64,000 nucleotides of DNA from Thalassotalea insulae (GCF_030161395.1 NZ_BSST01000001.1:1364001-1428000); one strand, 5' to 3'; shown: positions 1-8,964, counted from the first letter of the stretch. Notes: generated by a model from the sequence alone, not told the origin. Made by a program: numbers and translations.

Positions 1-422
1 CATTGCAGCCAAACTATATCCCGTTTTTTGTCACCACTTGCAAGCCACAGTAAGAAACAATATTTCAATGAATTAATATCCCAGTCCGTTAAACGATAAT
101 GTCCTTTAGTACAGCGTCGGCGACTGTTAGTGATCACTCGGCACAATTCGGCATATGCCTGACGATTAGGACAAAGTAGTACCAACTCAGTCGCGCACTG
201 ATCACGCTGAAAAGTAAAACGGGCACCGACAATAAGCTTTAGTGCCAACTGATGCTGCTGAATGTAACGATGCGCTTTGACTACACCGGCTACTGAGCAT
301 TCATCTGTGATCGCAATAGCCTGATAATTATAAGCCTGTGCTTGACGAACTAATGCTTCAGGACTTGAAGCGCCATGCAAAAAAGAATAGTAACTTTGGC
401 AAATTAATTCTGCATATTGCAT
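1..422 (-). CDS. dnaE2: Error-prone DNA polymerase DnaE2/ImuC, N-terminal fragment
   Basis: Partial gene: about 140 N-terminal residues, with the rest beyond position 1. The minus-strand ATG at 422 opens MQYAELICQSYYSFLHGASS, followed by ALVRQAQAYNYQAIAITDE and later KLIVGARF. This is the start of the PHP domain of C-family polymerase alpha subunits, with the SFLHGAS variant typical of DnaE2 rather than replicative DnaE. DnaE2 (ImuC) is the polymerase of the SOS mutasome and extends across lesions with ImuA and ImuB. It lies 9 bp downstream of imuB on the same strand and so belongs to the LexA-controlled imuA-imuB-dnaE2 operon. Family placement rests on both sequence and neighbours. The polymerase domain cannot be seen. 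Confidence 0.9.
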   Translation of the reverse strand, partial: MQYAELICQSYYSFLHGASSPEALVRQAQAYNYQAIAITDECSVAGVVKAHRYIQQHQLALKLIVGARFTFQRDQCATELVLLCPNRQAYAELCRVITNSRRRCTKGHYRLTDWDINSLKYCFLLWLASGDKKRDIVWLQ

Positions 423-431
423 CTTAACCAC

Positions 432-1841
432 CTAGGCAAAATAACCATGAATAAACCAGCGATGATCCGCCTGACGATATAACCAGCACCATTGCCCGTA
501 CGGATTACGACCAATAAAATAATCCCGTTTCACTGTATTTTCCCACCATGCGGTTTCAATACGCTCTGGCGATGAAAAAACCGCTATTTCTGTTGCTAAT
601 GCTAACGGCTCGGGTAAAAGATAACTTGGTCTTAATCGAGTAAAATGCTCCGTTTTTATTTTTCGCTGGCTCACTAAATTTATCGGTGCATAACCATTGG
701 CGCATTCTGGCCGATAATCATCCGTTAATAACAACGAGTGCACCCGACTCTGACCTAATTTCGCTAACAACAAACTAAGCAGTCTTTGCCGAGTATACTT
801 GCCCTCTGCTAGAGAAAAAAAATCTCCTGACTGCTGCTGTTGCGAACTGAAACGCTTACAGGTTAGGCTGATAGCAACCACAGGAGCAGCTAATTGTAAT
901 GACGCTAAGGTGAGTTCAGTGAGACTTAACCACTGTGATGCCTGATAGATAGCTTCAGCACTATTAATCACCACGTCTTTTGACGGCTGATTACGTAAAA
1001 ACAAAGTGATCACTAAACGATCACTCAATAAATCGGCTTTCTTTAGGTAATTCGCTAATAATGACAACAAGCTTTTAATGGGAAACAATAATTTATTACT
1101 GTCGTTAATTTCATAAAGCAATTCCAAATAATGAAAAAAATGCCCCTGAGGCTGATAAAACACCATGGGCAAATCATCACCATTCACTAAACGACGAAGA
1201 TAATGAGTAACCGAACTATCAAAACGTTGACTTAGCTGTTCTTTTGGTAAGCTTAGTAACTGGCCAATAGTCTTAGCACCAATTTTATCCAGTTGCTTTT
1301 GCACTTTTTGGTCAAGCGCTAAAGAATTAATCGATAAGGAGTTCAGTATTGATAGCACCTTTTTTTGCTCAGTTAATAAACGATCAACCTTAGCTCTGGC
1401 TAATACTTTAGCTGCGCTGGGACTATAAGCTGTAGCATAATGTAAGCTCAGCTGCAGCGGTTGTAATACCGACTGCAAATTTTGCCAGTATCCGCTCAAA
1501 TCACCGTATAAAGCCAGCATATTTTCTATGCGTAAATACAAACCATTTGGGCTATCTAATGCAATATCAGAACTCACTTGATATAGCTGTTCAGCAATAA
1601 AAGTAAGTGTTTGCCGCTCTTGTTGCTGACAATAAGGCAACACCTGTAATTGATGCTCTAAGGCAACAGCTGTCGCCAGCCCCATACCGAGTCTTAAACC
1701 ACTTTGTTTCGCCTGAGCATTAAGTTGGACAATTTCATTGTTATTGCCATCTAAGATCACTACCGGCTGCCAGTCACGACCTCCCTCAGTCACAACACCA
1801 TCAAGCTGTAACGATGGAAAATAAAGATAAGCCCACAACAT
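432..1841 (-). CDS. imuB: ImuB, catalytically inactive Y-family polymerase-like mutasome subunit
   Basis: 469 residues, usual for ImuB. It begins MLWAYLYFPSLQLDGV; active Y-family polymerases have acidic metal-binding residues of the DxDxFFA type here, and their absence is the hallmark of ImuB. The middle contains an HhH-like stretch (IGAKTIGQLLSLPKEQLSQRF) and little-finger-like sequence. In the known system ImuB is the hub that binds the beta clamp, ImuA and DnaE2. The gene overlaps the imuA stop by one base (TGATG) and is followed after 9 bp by dnaE2, so the three are translationally close. Expression should be SOS-induced from the LexA box ahead of imuA. The family call is firm; the mutasome role is from the family. 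Confidence 0.92.
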   Translation of the reverse strand: MLWAYLYFPSLQLDGVVTEGGRDWQPVVILDGNNNEIVQLNAQAKQSGLRLGMGLATAVALEHQLQVLPYCQQQERQTLTFIAEQLYQVSSDIALDSPNGLYLRIENMLALYGDLSGYWQNLQSVLQPLQLSLHYATAYSPSAAKVLARAKVDRLLTEQKKVLSILNSLSINSLALDQKVQKQLDKIGAKTIGQLLSLPKEQLSQRFDSSVTHYLRRLVNGDDLPMVFYQPQGHFFHYLELLYEINDSNKLLFPIKSLLSLLANYLKKADLLSDRLVITLFLRNQPSKDVVINSAEAIYQASQWLSLTELTLASLQLAAPVVAISLTCKRFSSQQQQSGDFFSLAEGKYTRQRLLSLLLAKLGQSRVHSLLLTDDYRPECANGYAPINLVSQRKIKTEHFTRLRPSYLLPEPLALATEIAVFSSPERIETAWWENTVKRDYFIGRNPYGQWCWLYRQADHRWFIHGYFA

Positions 1842-2524
1842 CAGCTAACCTGAATATCAGCAATCCGTCGCTTAGTTGCTCTCGGCTGCTCAGCCGCCAC
1901 AGTAAATTCAGGCCAATGCGCTTGCATATCAACAATAAACGCGGATGACGGTGCACAACCGCGACATTTATCAACAGTCACTTTGATCCCCAAAGCATCC
2001 GCGATAAAACGCATACTTATGTGTACTGGTAATGCCAGGCTATGCTTAAGCAATGGCCGATATAACAATAAACAGCTATGGCCCGTTTCACTAGCTAACA
2101 ACAGGCGTTTTACCTGATGTAAGGCGATATCCGCGCACCAGAGTAAAACACTCTGACAACAGCCACTTTTTAAGCACAGTTCAGCACACCACAACGCATC
2201 TTTTTCATGTTCAGGAGTTAAAATATAGACTTGAGAAATATCTAAACCAATAGCATGCAAAAACTCACTGGAAACCAAAGCGGGGGGCGCGATAAAAACG
2301 ATTAATCCTTGCTGCTGCGCCTGTAGAAGATAACGACTAAAGAGACGAACTTCACCAATACCATTCAGGCTTTTTATTTCTACAACCCCATATTCAGGAA
2401 GCCCACCGGCTAATTTTTCATCTAACTGTTCATAACCAGTTGCAATGGATTTCGGCTGAGCTTTCTGCTCAAAACCACGCCAAAGCAAACGCTGATTAGT
2501 TAAGCTTTCAATGATCGGATTCAT
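1841..2524 (-). CDS. imuA: ImuA, RecA-like translesion synthesis accessory protein
   Basis: About 227 residues, RecA/SulA-like. It carries TGYEQLDEKLAGGLPEYGVVEI, the typical RecA-fold opening of ImuA, but the following loop reads LNGIGEVRLF and lacks the Walker A GKT, as expected for this family. ImuA links the mutasome to RecA. ATG at 2524 is chosen; a GTG one codon upstream (2527) is in frame. First gene of imuA-imuB-dnaE2, transcribed from a promoter overlapped by the LexA box at 2553-2568, about 30 bp ahead of the start. The C-terminus is basic (RATKRRIADIQVS), which is common in ImuA. Confidence 0.9.
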   Translation of the reverse strand: MNPIIESLTNQRLLWRGFEQKAQPKSIATGYEQLDEKLAGGLPEYGVVEIKSLNGIGEVRLFSRYLLQAQQQGLIVFIAPPALVSSEFLHAIGLDISQVYILTPEHEKDALWCAELCLKSGCCQSVLLWCADIALHQVKRLLLASETGHSCLLLYRPLLKHSLALPVHISMRFIADALGIKVTVDKCRGCAPSSAFIVDMQAHWPEFTVAAEQPRATKRRIADIQVS

Positions 2525-2552
2525 CACAACAAATAATTACACCGCACCAATA

Positions 2553-2568
2553 CTGTTTATTTATACAG
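2553..2568. promoter_or_regulatory. LexA (SOS) box ahead of imuA
   Basis: CTGTTTATTTATACAG matches the gammaproteobacterial SOS box CTG-N10-CAG with an AT-only core. It lies 29 bp upstream of the imuA ATG, a position where LexA would block the promoter. The downstream operon is a known SOS target in other bacteria. Binding itself is inferred. Confidence 0.9.
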
Positions 2569-2641
2569 TATAATTATCTATTGTGAAAATGCAAATATTG
2601 CTTAACGGTTAATCGTTATAGCAATAGGCTCAAAATTACTG

Positions 2642-3307
2642 TTAACCACATTTTGAGTCTCCACAATTTAAACAAGTGGCACAACCATCGAGTAGTACCA
2701 CCGATTTTTGATGGCATTTACTGCATTTACTGGCGCTAGCCGGAAAAGCGTGCTGTTCACTCTCTTGTTCAGCCATTGCCGCTTGTTTTTTTTGTTGAAT
2801 ATAGGCCTGCTGATGGGCATCTATTTCATGCTCTGGCAGCATGTCTAAGGTCTTTAAATGGGTTTCGATGATCTGCCCAATTTCCGCAACAACCGACGGC
2901 ATAAAGATGCCGGTACCGCGCTGGTAGTAGCCACCTTTAGGATCAAATACTGCTTTGAGTTCTTCGACCAGAAATGTGCAATCACCGCCTTTACGAAATA
3001 CTGCAGAAATAACCCGAGTTAATGCCACTACCCAGGCATAAAACTCCATATTTTTTGAGTTAACAAAAATTTCAAAAGGGCGACGAATTTCCTGCTCACT
3101 TCCTGGGTTAAGCAAAATGTCATTAATTGTTATATACAAGGCATGATCGGAAATCGGTGGCTTAATTTTATAAGTAGAACCCACCAACATTTCCGGGCGC
3201 TGTACCGTTTCATTTAAATTGGTGGTTTGTGGGGCTTCTGCATGTTCTGCTTGTGATTTGGCAGTATTAACTTTTACTGCGGTAATAGTTTGAGTAACTT
3301 CTTTCAT
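2642..3307 (-). CDS. nrdJb: NrdJb, C-terminal component of split class II ribonucleotide reductase
   Basis: 221 residues. The centre (PFEIFVNSKNMEFYAWVVALTRVISAVFRKGGD, read in parts) is the TSCPD-type domain normally at the C-terminus of NrdJ. The tail is a zinc ribbon (CSKCHQKS...CATCLNCGDSKC) carrying the terminal cysteines that would re-reduce the active site. Pseudomonas aeruginosa encodes the same split as NrdJa/NrdJb, and this pair matches that arrangement. It starts 27 bp after the nrdJa stop on the same strand. The first 45 residues are low-complexity and family-atypical, probably a linker. The two chains presumably act together in making deoxyribonucleotides. Confidence 0.88.
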   Translation of the reverse strand: MKEVTQTITAVKVNTAKSQAEHAEAPQTTNLNETVQRPEMLVGSTYKIKPPISDHALYITINDILLNPGSEQEIRRPFEIFVNSKNMEFYAWVVALTRVISAVFRKGGDCTFLVEELKAVFDPKGGYYQRGTGIFMPSVVAEIGQIIETHLKTLDMLPEHEIDAHQQAYIQQKKQAAMAEQESEQHAFPASASKCSKCHQKSVVLLDGCATCLNCGDSKCG

Positions 3308-3334
3308 TAACGTTATCCTTAATAATAATTAGTG

Positions 3335-5491
3335 TTACAGCTTGCCGTAATAGCCTTCTTTTAGCGCATCATGAAGATTTGCCGCGGTGTGAGTTTCACC
3401 ATCGTAAATCAGCTCTTCATTGCCTTTCATGGTAAAAGTTGAACCATCCTCTAAAGTAAATTCATATTCCACTGAGGCCAGATCGGTTTCTTTTACTAAC
3501 ACTCCCTGATGAACTTCAGGGTTAAACCTGAAGGTAGTGCAACCTTTTAATCCTTTATCGTAGGCATAGAGGTAGATATTTTTAAACGTCAGGTAATCAC
3601 AATCCGTTGGTACGTTAATGGTTTTAGAGATAGAAGAGTCGACCCAATATTGGGCAGCAGCCTGAATATCAACATGTTCTTGTGGAGTAATACTGTCACT
3701 GGCGACAAAATAATCCGGCAATTGATTGTGGCCATCCGCGCTATAGGCTTGTGCATCTTCATTAATAAAATGGCGATAAGCTAACAGCTCAAAACTGGCA
3801 ACCGCGACCGACTCTTTTGATTTCTTCCCTTCACGGATAATATTGCGATGATATTCATGGGCAAAACTCGGCTCAATACCGTTGGACGCATTATTCCCTA
3901 AACTCAATGCTAAGGTACCGGTTGGTGCTATTGAGCTATGATGAGTAAAACGTGCACCGACTTTCGCAAGTTGCTCAACCAATTCAGGCTGCTCTTCGGC
4001 AATTCGTTGCATATAACGACTATATTTTGCGTGCAATACCGACCCTTTAATGTTGTCGCCGACTTTAATACCATCCGCTTTCATTTCCGGTCGTTTCGAC
4101 AACATCTGCGCTGTCACCACAAATGACTGTGTTAATACTGGCGCAGGGCCTTTTTCTTTTGCCAGCTCTAATGCCACCTGCCAGCCAGTGATAGCCATCA
4201 CTTTAGAAACTTCCTCAGTAAAAGCCACGGCTTGTGGGCTGTTATAAGGAATTTTGAGCATGGTCAGTGCCGAACCTAACCCTAAATAGCCCATGCCATG
4301 ACGGCGTTTATTTTGAATTTCCTGGCGTTGCTGTTCCAATGGCAATCCATTGATTTCTACTACATTATCCAGCATGCGGGTAAATACTTTGACCACTTCC
4401 CTAAACTTAGGCCAATCAAACTGTGCCTGTTCACTAAACGGCTGCTCAACAAATTTCACTAAATTAATAGAACCGAGTAAACAAGCGCCGTATGGTGGCA
4501 ATATTTGCTCGCCACAAGGGTTACTGGCGCGTAATTGCTCACAAAACCAGTTGTTATTGTATTCGTTGGCATGATCAATCAATAAAAAGCCTGGCTCGGC
4601 ATAATCAAAGGTATTACTCATGATCATGTCCCATAAGCGATTCGCCGGAATACGATCATAAACTTTACAGGCAATTTGTCCTTGTTGATTAACTATATAA
4701 TCGTGCTTTTTGACATAGTCTTCATCAAAATAATTTTCACGAAAATGTATCTTGCTACTATCCGTTAACTTTATTTTTTCTGCCGCTAGCTCTTTTTCAG
4801 AAATAGGAAAAACCAAAGGCCAGTCTTGCTGATTTTTCACCGCTTCAATAAACTCATCAGTGATCAGTAATGACAGGTTAAACTGCCGTAAACGGCCATC
4901 TTCACGTTTTGCTAAGATAAAGTCTTTAACATCAGGATGAGAGACATCAAAAACTCCCATCTGTGCGCCGCGACGTCCGCCAGCAGAACTGACGGTAAAA
5001 CACATTTTGTCAAAAATATCCATAAAGGACATCGGGCCAGAAGTTCTTGCTCCCGCTCCCGCGACATAAGCCCCACTCGGCCGCAAAGTAGAAAACTCAT
5101 AACCAATTCCACAACCTGCTTTTAAGGTTAATCCTGACTCATGCACTCGTGACAAAATTCCAGTCATGGAATCTTCAATAGTACCGGATACAGTACAGTT
5201 TATTGTTGACGTAGACGGCTTAAACGCACTCGCGCCGGCATTAGCAATAATTCTACCAGCCGGATAAGCCCCAGATTTTAACGCCCAGAGGAACTTATCG
5301 CGCCATTGCTTTTTCTGCTTAGGCTCAATCTCAGCCAACGCATTCGCAACGCGGGCATAAGTTTCATCAATGGTTTGTTCTTGTGGCTGACCAGTTTTAT
5401 CTTTAAGACGATATTTTTTATCCCAAATATCAACAGAAGTAGCTTGAAGTTCAATTTCAGTGTTAACCGGTCCGGTCAGAGTTTGCGACAT
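3335..5491 (-). CDS. nrdJa: NrdJa, adenosylcobalamin-dependent ribonucleoside-diphosphate reductase, catalytic chain
   Basis: 718 residues. Visible class II RNR motifs include NCTVSGTIEDSMTGI, SAGGRRGAQMGVFDVSHPDV (the effector/substrate loop region), SNPCGEQILPPYGAC with the catalytic N-x-C-x-E, and APTGTLALSLGNN. It reduces ribonucleotides through a cobalamin-derived thiyl radical and needs no oxygen. The C-terminal TSCPD/zinc-ribbon part found in one-chain NrdJ is missing here and is supplied by the next gene, nrdJb. Two NrdR-type boxes at 5563-5610 point to control by the ATP/dATP-sensing repressor NrdR, which is not encoded in this window. No cobalamin riboswitch was recognised upstream. 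Confidence 0.93.
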   Translation of the reverse strand: MSQTLTGPVNTEIELQATSVDIWDKKYRLKDKTGQPQEQTIDETYARVANALAEIEPKQKKQWRDKFLWALKSGAYPAGRIIANAGASAFKPSTSTINCTVSGTIEDSMTGILSRVHESGLTLKAGCGIGYEFSTLRPSGAYVAGAGARTSGPMSFMDIFDKMCFTVSSAGGRRGAQMGVFDVSHPDVKDFILAKREDGRLRQFNLSLLITDEFIEAVKNQQDWPLVFPISEKELAAEKIKLTDSSKIHFRENYFDEDYVKKHDYIVNQQGQIACKVYDRIPANRLWDMIMSNTFDYAEPGFLLIDHANEYNNNWFCEQLRASNPCGEQILPPYGACLLGSINLVKFVEQPFSEQAQFDWPKFREVVKVFTRMLDNVVEINGLPLEQQRQEIQNKRRHGMGYLGLGSALTMLKIPYNSPQAVAFTEEVSKVMAITGWQVALELAKEKGPAPVLTQSFVVTAQMLSKRPEMKADGIKVGDNIKGSVLHAKYSRYMQRIAEEQPELVEQLAKVGARFTHHSSIAPTGTLALSLGNNASNGIEPSFAHEYHRNIIREGKKSKESVAVASFELLAYRHFINEDAQAYSADGHNQLPDYFVASDSITPQEHVDIQAAAQYWVDSSISKTINVPTDCDYLTFKNIYLYAYDKGLKGCTTFRFNPEVHQGVLVKETDLASVEYEFTLEDGSTFTMKGNEELIYDGETHTAANLHDALKEGYYGKL

Positions 5492-5562
5492 GATTTATAT
5501 CCTTTTTATTAGTTATTTTTTTCGCAACAGTTTACAAAGACAAATAAAAAGGAAAAGACAAA

Positions 5563-5578
5563 ACACTACATATTGCGA
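5563..5578. promoter_or_regulatory. nrdR box: Putative NrdR box 1
   Basis: ACACTACATATTGCGA resembles the NrdR consensus acaCwAtATaTwGtgt, with several mismatches. It lies 72 bp upstream of the nrdJa ATG. Its start is exactly 32 bp from that of the better second box, about three helical turns, which is the usual NrdR box spacing. Confidence 0.7.
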
Positions 5579-5594
5579 TCAAGATCAAACAAAA

Positions 5595-5610
5595 GCACAA
5601 TATATTGACA
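5595..5610. promoter_or_regulatory. nrdR box: Putative NrdR box 2
   Basis: GCACAATATATTGACA closely fits the NrdR palindrome, with the core CACAATATATTG intact. Together with the box at 5563-5578 it forms the tandem arrangement required by NrdR. It lies between nrdJa and the zapE terminator, so nrdJa is the only plausible target. Confidence 0.78.
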
Positions 5611-5630
5611 ATATGGAATTTTGGCATAAA

Positions 5631-5657
5631 AAAACACGGACTAATTTGCCGTGTTTT
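5631..5657 (-). terminator. Rho-independent terminator of zapE
   Basis: On the minus strand a 9-bp stem (AAAACACGG / CCGTGTTTT) with a 9-nt loop is followed by a run of T (the plus strand shows seven A just before it). It lies about 30 bp past the zapE stop and separates zapE from the nrdJ promoter. Confidence 0.8.
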
Positions 5658-5684
5658 AAGTGCAGCTTGTTTAGCCAATTTTAA

Positions 5685-6800
5685 TTAAGGTAAATGCTCA
5701 GATGCGAGATACTCATGTGACTGCATCTCTTGCAGACGCGACAAGCAACGTTTAAATTCAAATGCTAAACCGCCATGACTATATAAGTCTTCCATAACCA
5801 CTTCGGCAGAAATGATCAGTTTTACTTTACGTTCATAAAATTCATCTACCATAGCAATAAAACGGCGAGCGGCATCATCACAATCAACATTCATTTGTTT
5901 GACATTTGCCAGTAAGACCGTGTGATATAAACGGCTAAGCTCCATATAATCCGCCTGGCTACGCGCTGACTCACACAATACCGCATAATCAAAATGCACT
6001 ACACCTTTAGACTCTTCTATGGTGGTTAACGGTCGATTATTAATTTCAACAGTCACATTGGGTTTGCCAGGCTCCACTGACAATTGCTGAAAATACTGCG
6101 ACAAATTATGTGCTGCTTGCTGATCTAGCGGCGCATGATAGATTTCCGCCTGTTCCAAAGTACGCAGTCGATAATCAATTCCACTATCAACGTTGACCAC
6201 TTCACAGTGCTGGTTGATTAATTTTATTGCTGGCAGAAAACGTGCTCGTTGCAACCCATTACGGTACAAATCATCGGGCACAATATTTGAAGTCGCGACT
6301 AAAGTCACATGATGAGCAAACAGCTCTTCAAATAATGTACCTAAAATCATGGCATCCGTTATGTCAGAGACAAAAAATTCATCAAAACAAATAATGCAGG
6401 TTTCGTTAGCAAAACGTTTAGCAATTATCTTTAATGGATCTGCCTGTCCGGCCAGAGATTGTAATTCCTGATGTACCCGATGCATAAAACGATGAAAGTG
6501 AACGCGCATTTTATTGTCAAAAGGCAAGCAATCGTAGAAGGTATCCACCAGATAAGTTTTACCACGGCCAACGCCGCCCCAAAAATACAGCCCTTTAATC
6601 GATCTCGGTTCTGATTTCGCTACCACACGTTTCCAGCGGTTAAATACTTTCTTAAACCCTGTTACTGGCAAGGGTTTATTTTGTAAGTCTTGATATAAAC
6701 GTTGTAAATGACGGACAGCATTTTCTTGCGCGGCATCATGCTGAAAATCATCACGGGCTAAATCTTGGTTATACTTTTCTAGGGGAGATAGGTTAATCAT
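5685..6800 (-). CDS. zapE: ZapE, AFG1-like ATPase linked to cell division
   Basis: 371 residues, the usual length. Walker A GGVGRGKTYLVD (residues 75-86) follows GLYFW; Walker B is ICFDEFFV, then DITDAMIL and an R/N sensor (ATSNIVPDDLYRNGLQR) typical of the AFG1/ZapE family. In E. coli ZapE joins the Z-ring late and destabilises FtsZ polymers. It lies divergent from zapG-degQ-degS, the same layout as E. coli yhcM/yhcB-degQ-degS, which supports orthology. A clear terminator follows it. Confidence 0.93.
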   Translation of the reverse strand: MINLSPLEKYNQDLARDDFQHDAAQENAVRHLQRLYQDLQNKPLPVTGFKKVFNRWKRVVAKSEPRSIKGLYFWGGVGRGKTYLVDTFYDCLPFDNKMRVHFHRFMHRVHQELQSLAGQADPLKIIAKRFANETCIICFDEFFVSDITDAMILGTLFEELFAHHVTLVATSNIVPDDLYRNGLQRARFLPAIKLINQHCEVVNVDSGIDYRLRTLEQAEIYHAPLDQQAAHNLSQYFQQLSVEPGKPNVTVEINNRPLTTIEESKGVVHFDYAVLCESARSQADYMELSRLYHTVLLANVKQMNVDCDDAARRFIAMVDEFYERKVKLIISAEVVMEDLYSHGGLAFEFKRCLSRLQEMQSHEYLASEHLP

Positions 6801-6962
6801 TGCTACAATTTAATTAATGGTAAGTTTTTTCTTGAAAAACAAAATTTCGCATACATATTTATTTTTCGAGTAAATGAACTTACTAGAGTATGTTACTCTC
6901 TATTTTCACCAATTTTTTCCGCGAATACAATTTTCCGCGACTAGATAAAAGGTATCACCATT

Positions 6963-7424
6963 ATGAATATCGTTATTGGAATCCTCATTTTTGCAGTTGG
7001 CGCTCTAGTAGGCTTTATCGCTAATAAAATGTTGTCAGCCAGCAATCAAGAACATCAACAGCTTGCTGAAAAGGCCAATCAAAGCGAAGCAACGTTAGCA
7101 CAATATAAATTAGATGTTGCAGAACACCTTGATAATTCAACCCAATTATTGGAACAAATGAATACTACCTGTCAAAAAGCAATGCAACAAATGGAGCAAA
7201 GCACTAAGCTGCTGCAACAAGCGACCCCGGCAGAAGGTGAAGTAATGCCATTTTTCTCAAAAGAAACTCAGGAACAATTAGCGCAAACGGTCGCACTACG
7301 TCATAACAAAACAACACGTCCGGATAAAGAGATCACTGAAGCACCATTAGATTATTCTGGTGAATCTAGTGGTCTTTTTAACGATAAGAAACATACTGTT
7401 ACAAATAGTGAAATTAATGAATAG
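6963..7424 (+). CDS. zapG: ZapG (YhcB/DUF1043), inner-membrane envelope/division protein
   Basis: 153 residues. One N-terminal membrane segment (NIVIGILIFAVGALVGFIA, residues 2-20) is followed by a long glutamine/glutamate-rich coiled coil (about 28-90, many QQ and EQ pairs) and a disordered tail. This is the topology of YhcB/ZapG, which ties cell elongation and division to envelope growth. It lies between zapE (divergent) and degQ, as in E. coli. The stop codon directly abuts the -35 element of the sigma-E-like promoter for the next gene. Confidence 0.88.
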   Translation: MNIVIGILIFAVGALVGFIANKMLSASNQEHQQLAEKANQSEATLAQYKLDVAEHLDNSTQLLEQMNTTCQKAMQQMEQSTKLLQQATPAEGEVMPFFSKETQEQLAQTVALRHNKTTRPDKEITEAPLDYSGESSGLFNDKKHTVTNSEINE

Positions 7425-7451
7425 GAACTTCTCTGAAAACAGGAAGTCTCT
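7424..7451 (+). promoter_or_regulatory. Sigma-E (RpoE)-type promoter of degQ
   Basis: The -35 element GGAACTT (7424-7430) is a perfect match to the sigma-E consensus. After a 15-bp spacer, GTCTCT (7446-7451) is close to the -10 consensus GTCTAA. Transcription would start near 7457, about 35 bp ahead of the degQ ATG. The element begins at the last base of the zapG stop codon. No other sigma-E site this good was seen in the window. Confidence 0.75.
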
Positions 7452-7490
7452 ATTTGGGTATCAATAAGTTCGTTTGGAGAAATTTTACCA

Positions 7491-8849
7491 ATGAAAAAAA
7501 TGTCTGTTTTAATTAGTAGCGTTTTACTTTCAAGTTCTTTAGCTTTATCCAGTTTACCGGCTCACGCCAATCTTCCCGTTTCAGTCAACGGCCAGCAATT
7601 ACCCAGCCTAGCACCAATGTTAGAAAAGGTAACACCTGCCGTAGTATTAATTTCCGTAAGAGGAACACATGAAATAAAGCAGCGAAATGTCCCTGATGCT
7701 TTTCGCTTTTTTTTCGGTAATCCAAGGCAAACGCCATCAAGAGAAAGACCGTTTCAAGGTTTAGGCTCAGGGGTTATTATTGATGCTGACAAAGGGTATG
7801 TTGTTACCAATAACCATGTCATCAATGAAGCAGATGAGATTCAAATCACATTAAAAGATGGTCGCCAGATAGAAGCAAAAAAAATTGGTGCCGATGAAAA
7901 CAGTGATATCGCCCTATTACAAGTCGAAGCAGATAACTTAAAAGAAGTTAACATTGCCGACTCCGATAAATTACGTGTCGGCGATTTCGCTGTCGCTATC
8001 GGCAGTCCATTTGGTCTAGGCCAAACGGTTACCTCGGGTATTGTCAGTGCGCTTGGACGCAGTGGACTAAATGCCGATAACTTTGAAGACTTTATTCAAA
8101 CAGATGCTGCGATTAACAGTGGAAACTCAGGTGGCGCATTAATCAATTTAAAAGGTGATCTGATCGGCATTAATACCGCTATTATTGGACCAAATGGTGG
8201 TAACGTTGGTATCGGCTTTGCCATTCCAAGTAATATGGTGAAAAACCTCGTCGACCAAATCATTGAATATGGTGAAGTTCGCCGTGGTGTATTAGGCGTA
8301 GCTGGCCGTAGTGTTACCGGTGAATTTGCTCAGGCAATGGAACTGGAAGAAGCACAAGGTGCTTTTGTTGAACAAGTGACTGAAGGTTCAGCAGCAGATG
8401 AAGCAGGTATTGAGGCAGGCGATGTTATTACTAAAGTTAATGGCAAGAAGATCCGCTCTTTCAGTGAACTACGCGGCAAAATTGGCTCTATCGGTGCTGG
8501 TAACGAAGTCAAACTTAGCGTTATTAAAACCAATGGCGATGAAAAAACCTACAAGGTTACGCTGAAAAAAGCAGAGTCTGCAAGTATAGAACCGGTCAGC
8601 ATACACAAAATGCTTGAAGGTGCTGTGTTAGGAAATAACAACACCAATGAGGGGGTATTAGTAACATCTGTCGAGGATGACACTCCAGCCGCTATGATTG
8701 GTTTACGGGGCGGCGATATTATCGTTGGTGTGAACCGTCAACGTATCAAAAATATCGCTGAATTAAGAGATTACCTTAAAAATAATCAAGGTATCTCACT
8801 ACTTAATATTATTCGTGGTAATTCGAACCTTTATATTCGTATTCGCTAA
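7491..8849 (+). CDS. degQ: Do-family periplasmic serine protease DegQ/DegP
   Basis: 452 residues. A cleavable signal peptide (MKKMSVLISSVLLSSSLALSS..AHA, about 26 residues) is followed by a trypsin-like domain with His (VVTNNHVINEAD), Asp (ENSDIALLQV) and Ser (NSGNSGGALIN) of the catalytic triad, then two PDZ domains (about 260-350 and 365-450, with GAFVEQVTEGSAADEAGI and GVLVTSVEDDTPAAMIGL). It degrades or chaperones misfolded envelope proteins. The position before degS suggests DegQ, but the sigma-E promoter is more typical of degP, so one enzyme may serve both roles. A strong terminator follows. Confidence 0.92.
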   Translation: MKKMSVLISSVLLSSSLALSSLPAHANLPVSVNGQQLPSLAPMLEKVTPAVVLISVRGTHEIKQRNVPDAFRFFFGNPRQTPSRERPFQGLGSGVIIDADKGYVVTNNHVINEADEIQITLKDGRQIEAKKIGADENSDIALLQVEADNLKEVNIADSDKLRVGDFAVAIGSPFGLGQTVTSGIVSALGRSGLNADNFEDFIQTDAAINSGNSGGALINLKGDLIGINTAIIGPNGGNVGIGFAIPSNMVKNLVDQIIEYGEVRRGVLGVAGRSVTGEFAQAMELEEAQGAFVEQVTEGSAADEAGIEAGDVITKVNGKKIRSFSELRGKIGSIGAGNEVKLSVIKTNGDEKTYKVTLKKAESASIEPVSIHKMLEGAVLGNNNTNEGVLVTSVEDDTPAAMIGLRGGDIIVGVNRQRIKNIAELRDYLKNNQGISLLNIIRGNSNLYIRIR

Positions 8850-8868
8850 TACTAAATTTTCTCCCCCC

Positions 8869-8899
8869 AAAAAAACGGCTCATGATTGAGCCGTTTTTT
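8869..8899 (+). terminator. Rho-independent terminator after degQ
   Basis: An 8-bp stem ACGGCTCA / TGAGCCGT with a 4-nt loop sits between an A run and a six-T tract. It separates degQ from degS, so degS probably has its own promoter. Confidence 0.88.
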
Positions 8900-8964
8900 A
8901 TCTGAATCAAAAATCATTACTGTTTGATACACTTGATTAAATGCTTTAACGCTTTCATCGGTTT

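Noticed and set aside
3938..4574. Several antisense open frames inside nrdJa
   Set aside because: They mirror the coding strand of a clear, conserved gene and have no start signals or motifs.
5460..5684. Open frame of 74 codons across the nrdJa leader
   Set aside because: It covers the NrdR boxes and the zapE terminator and has no family features.
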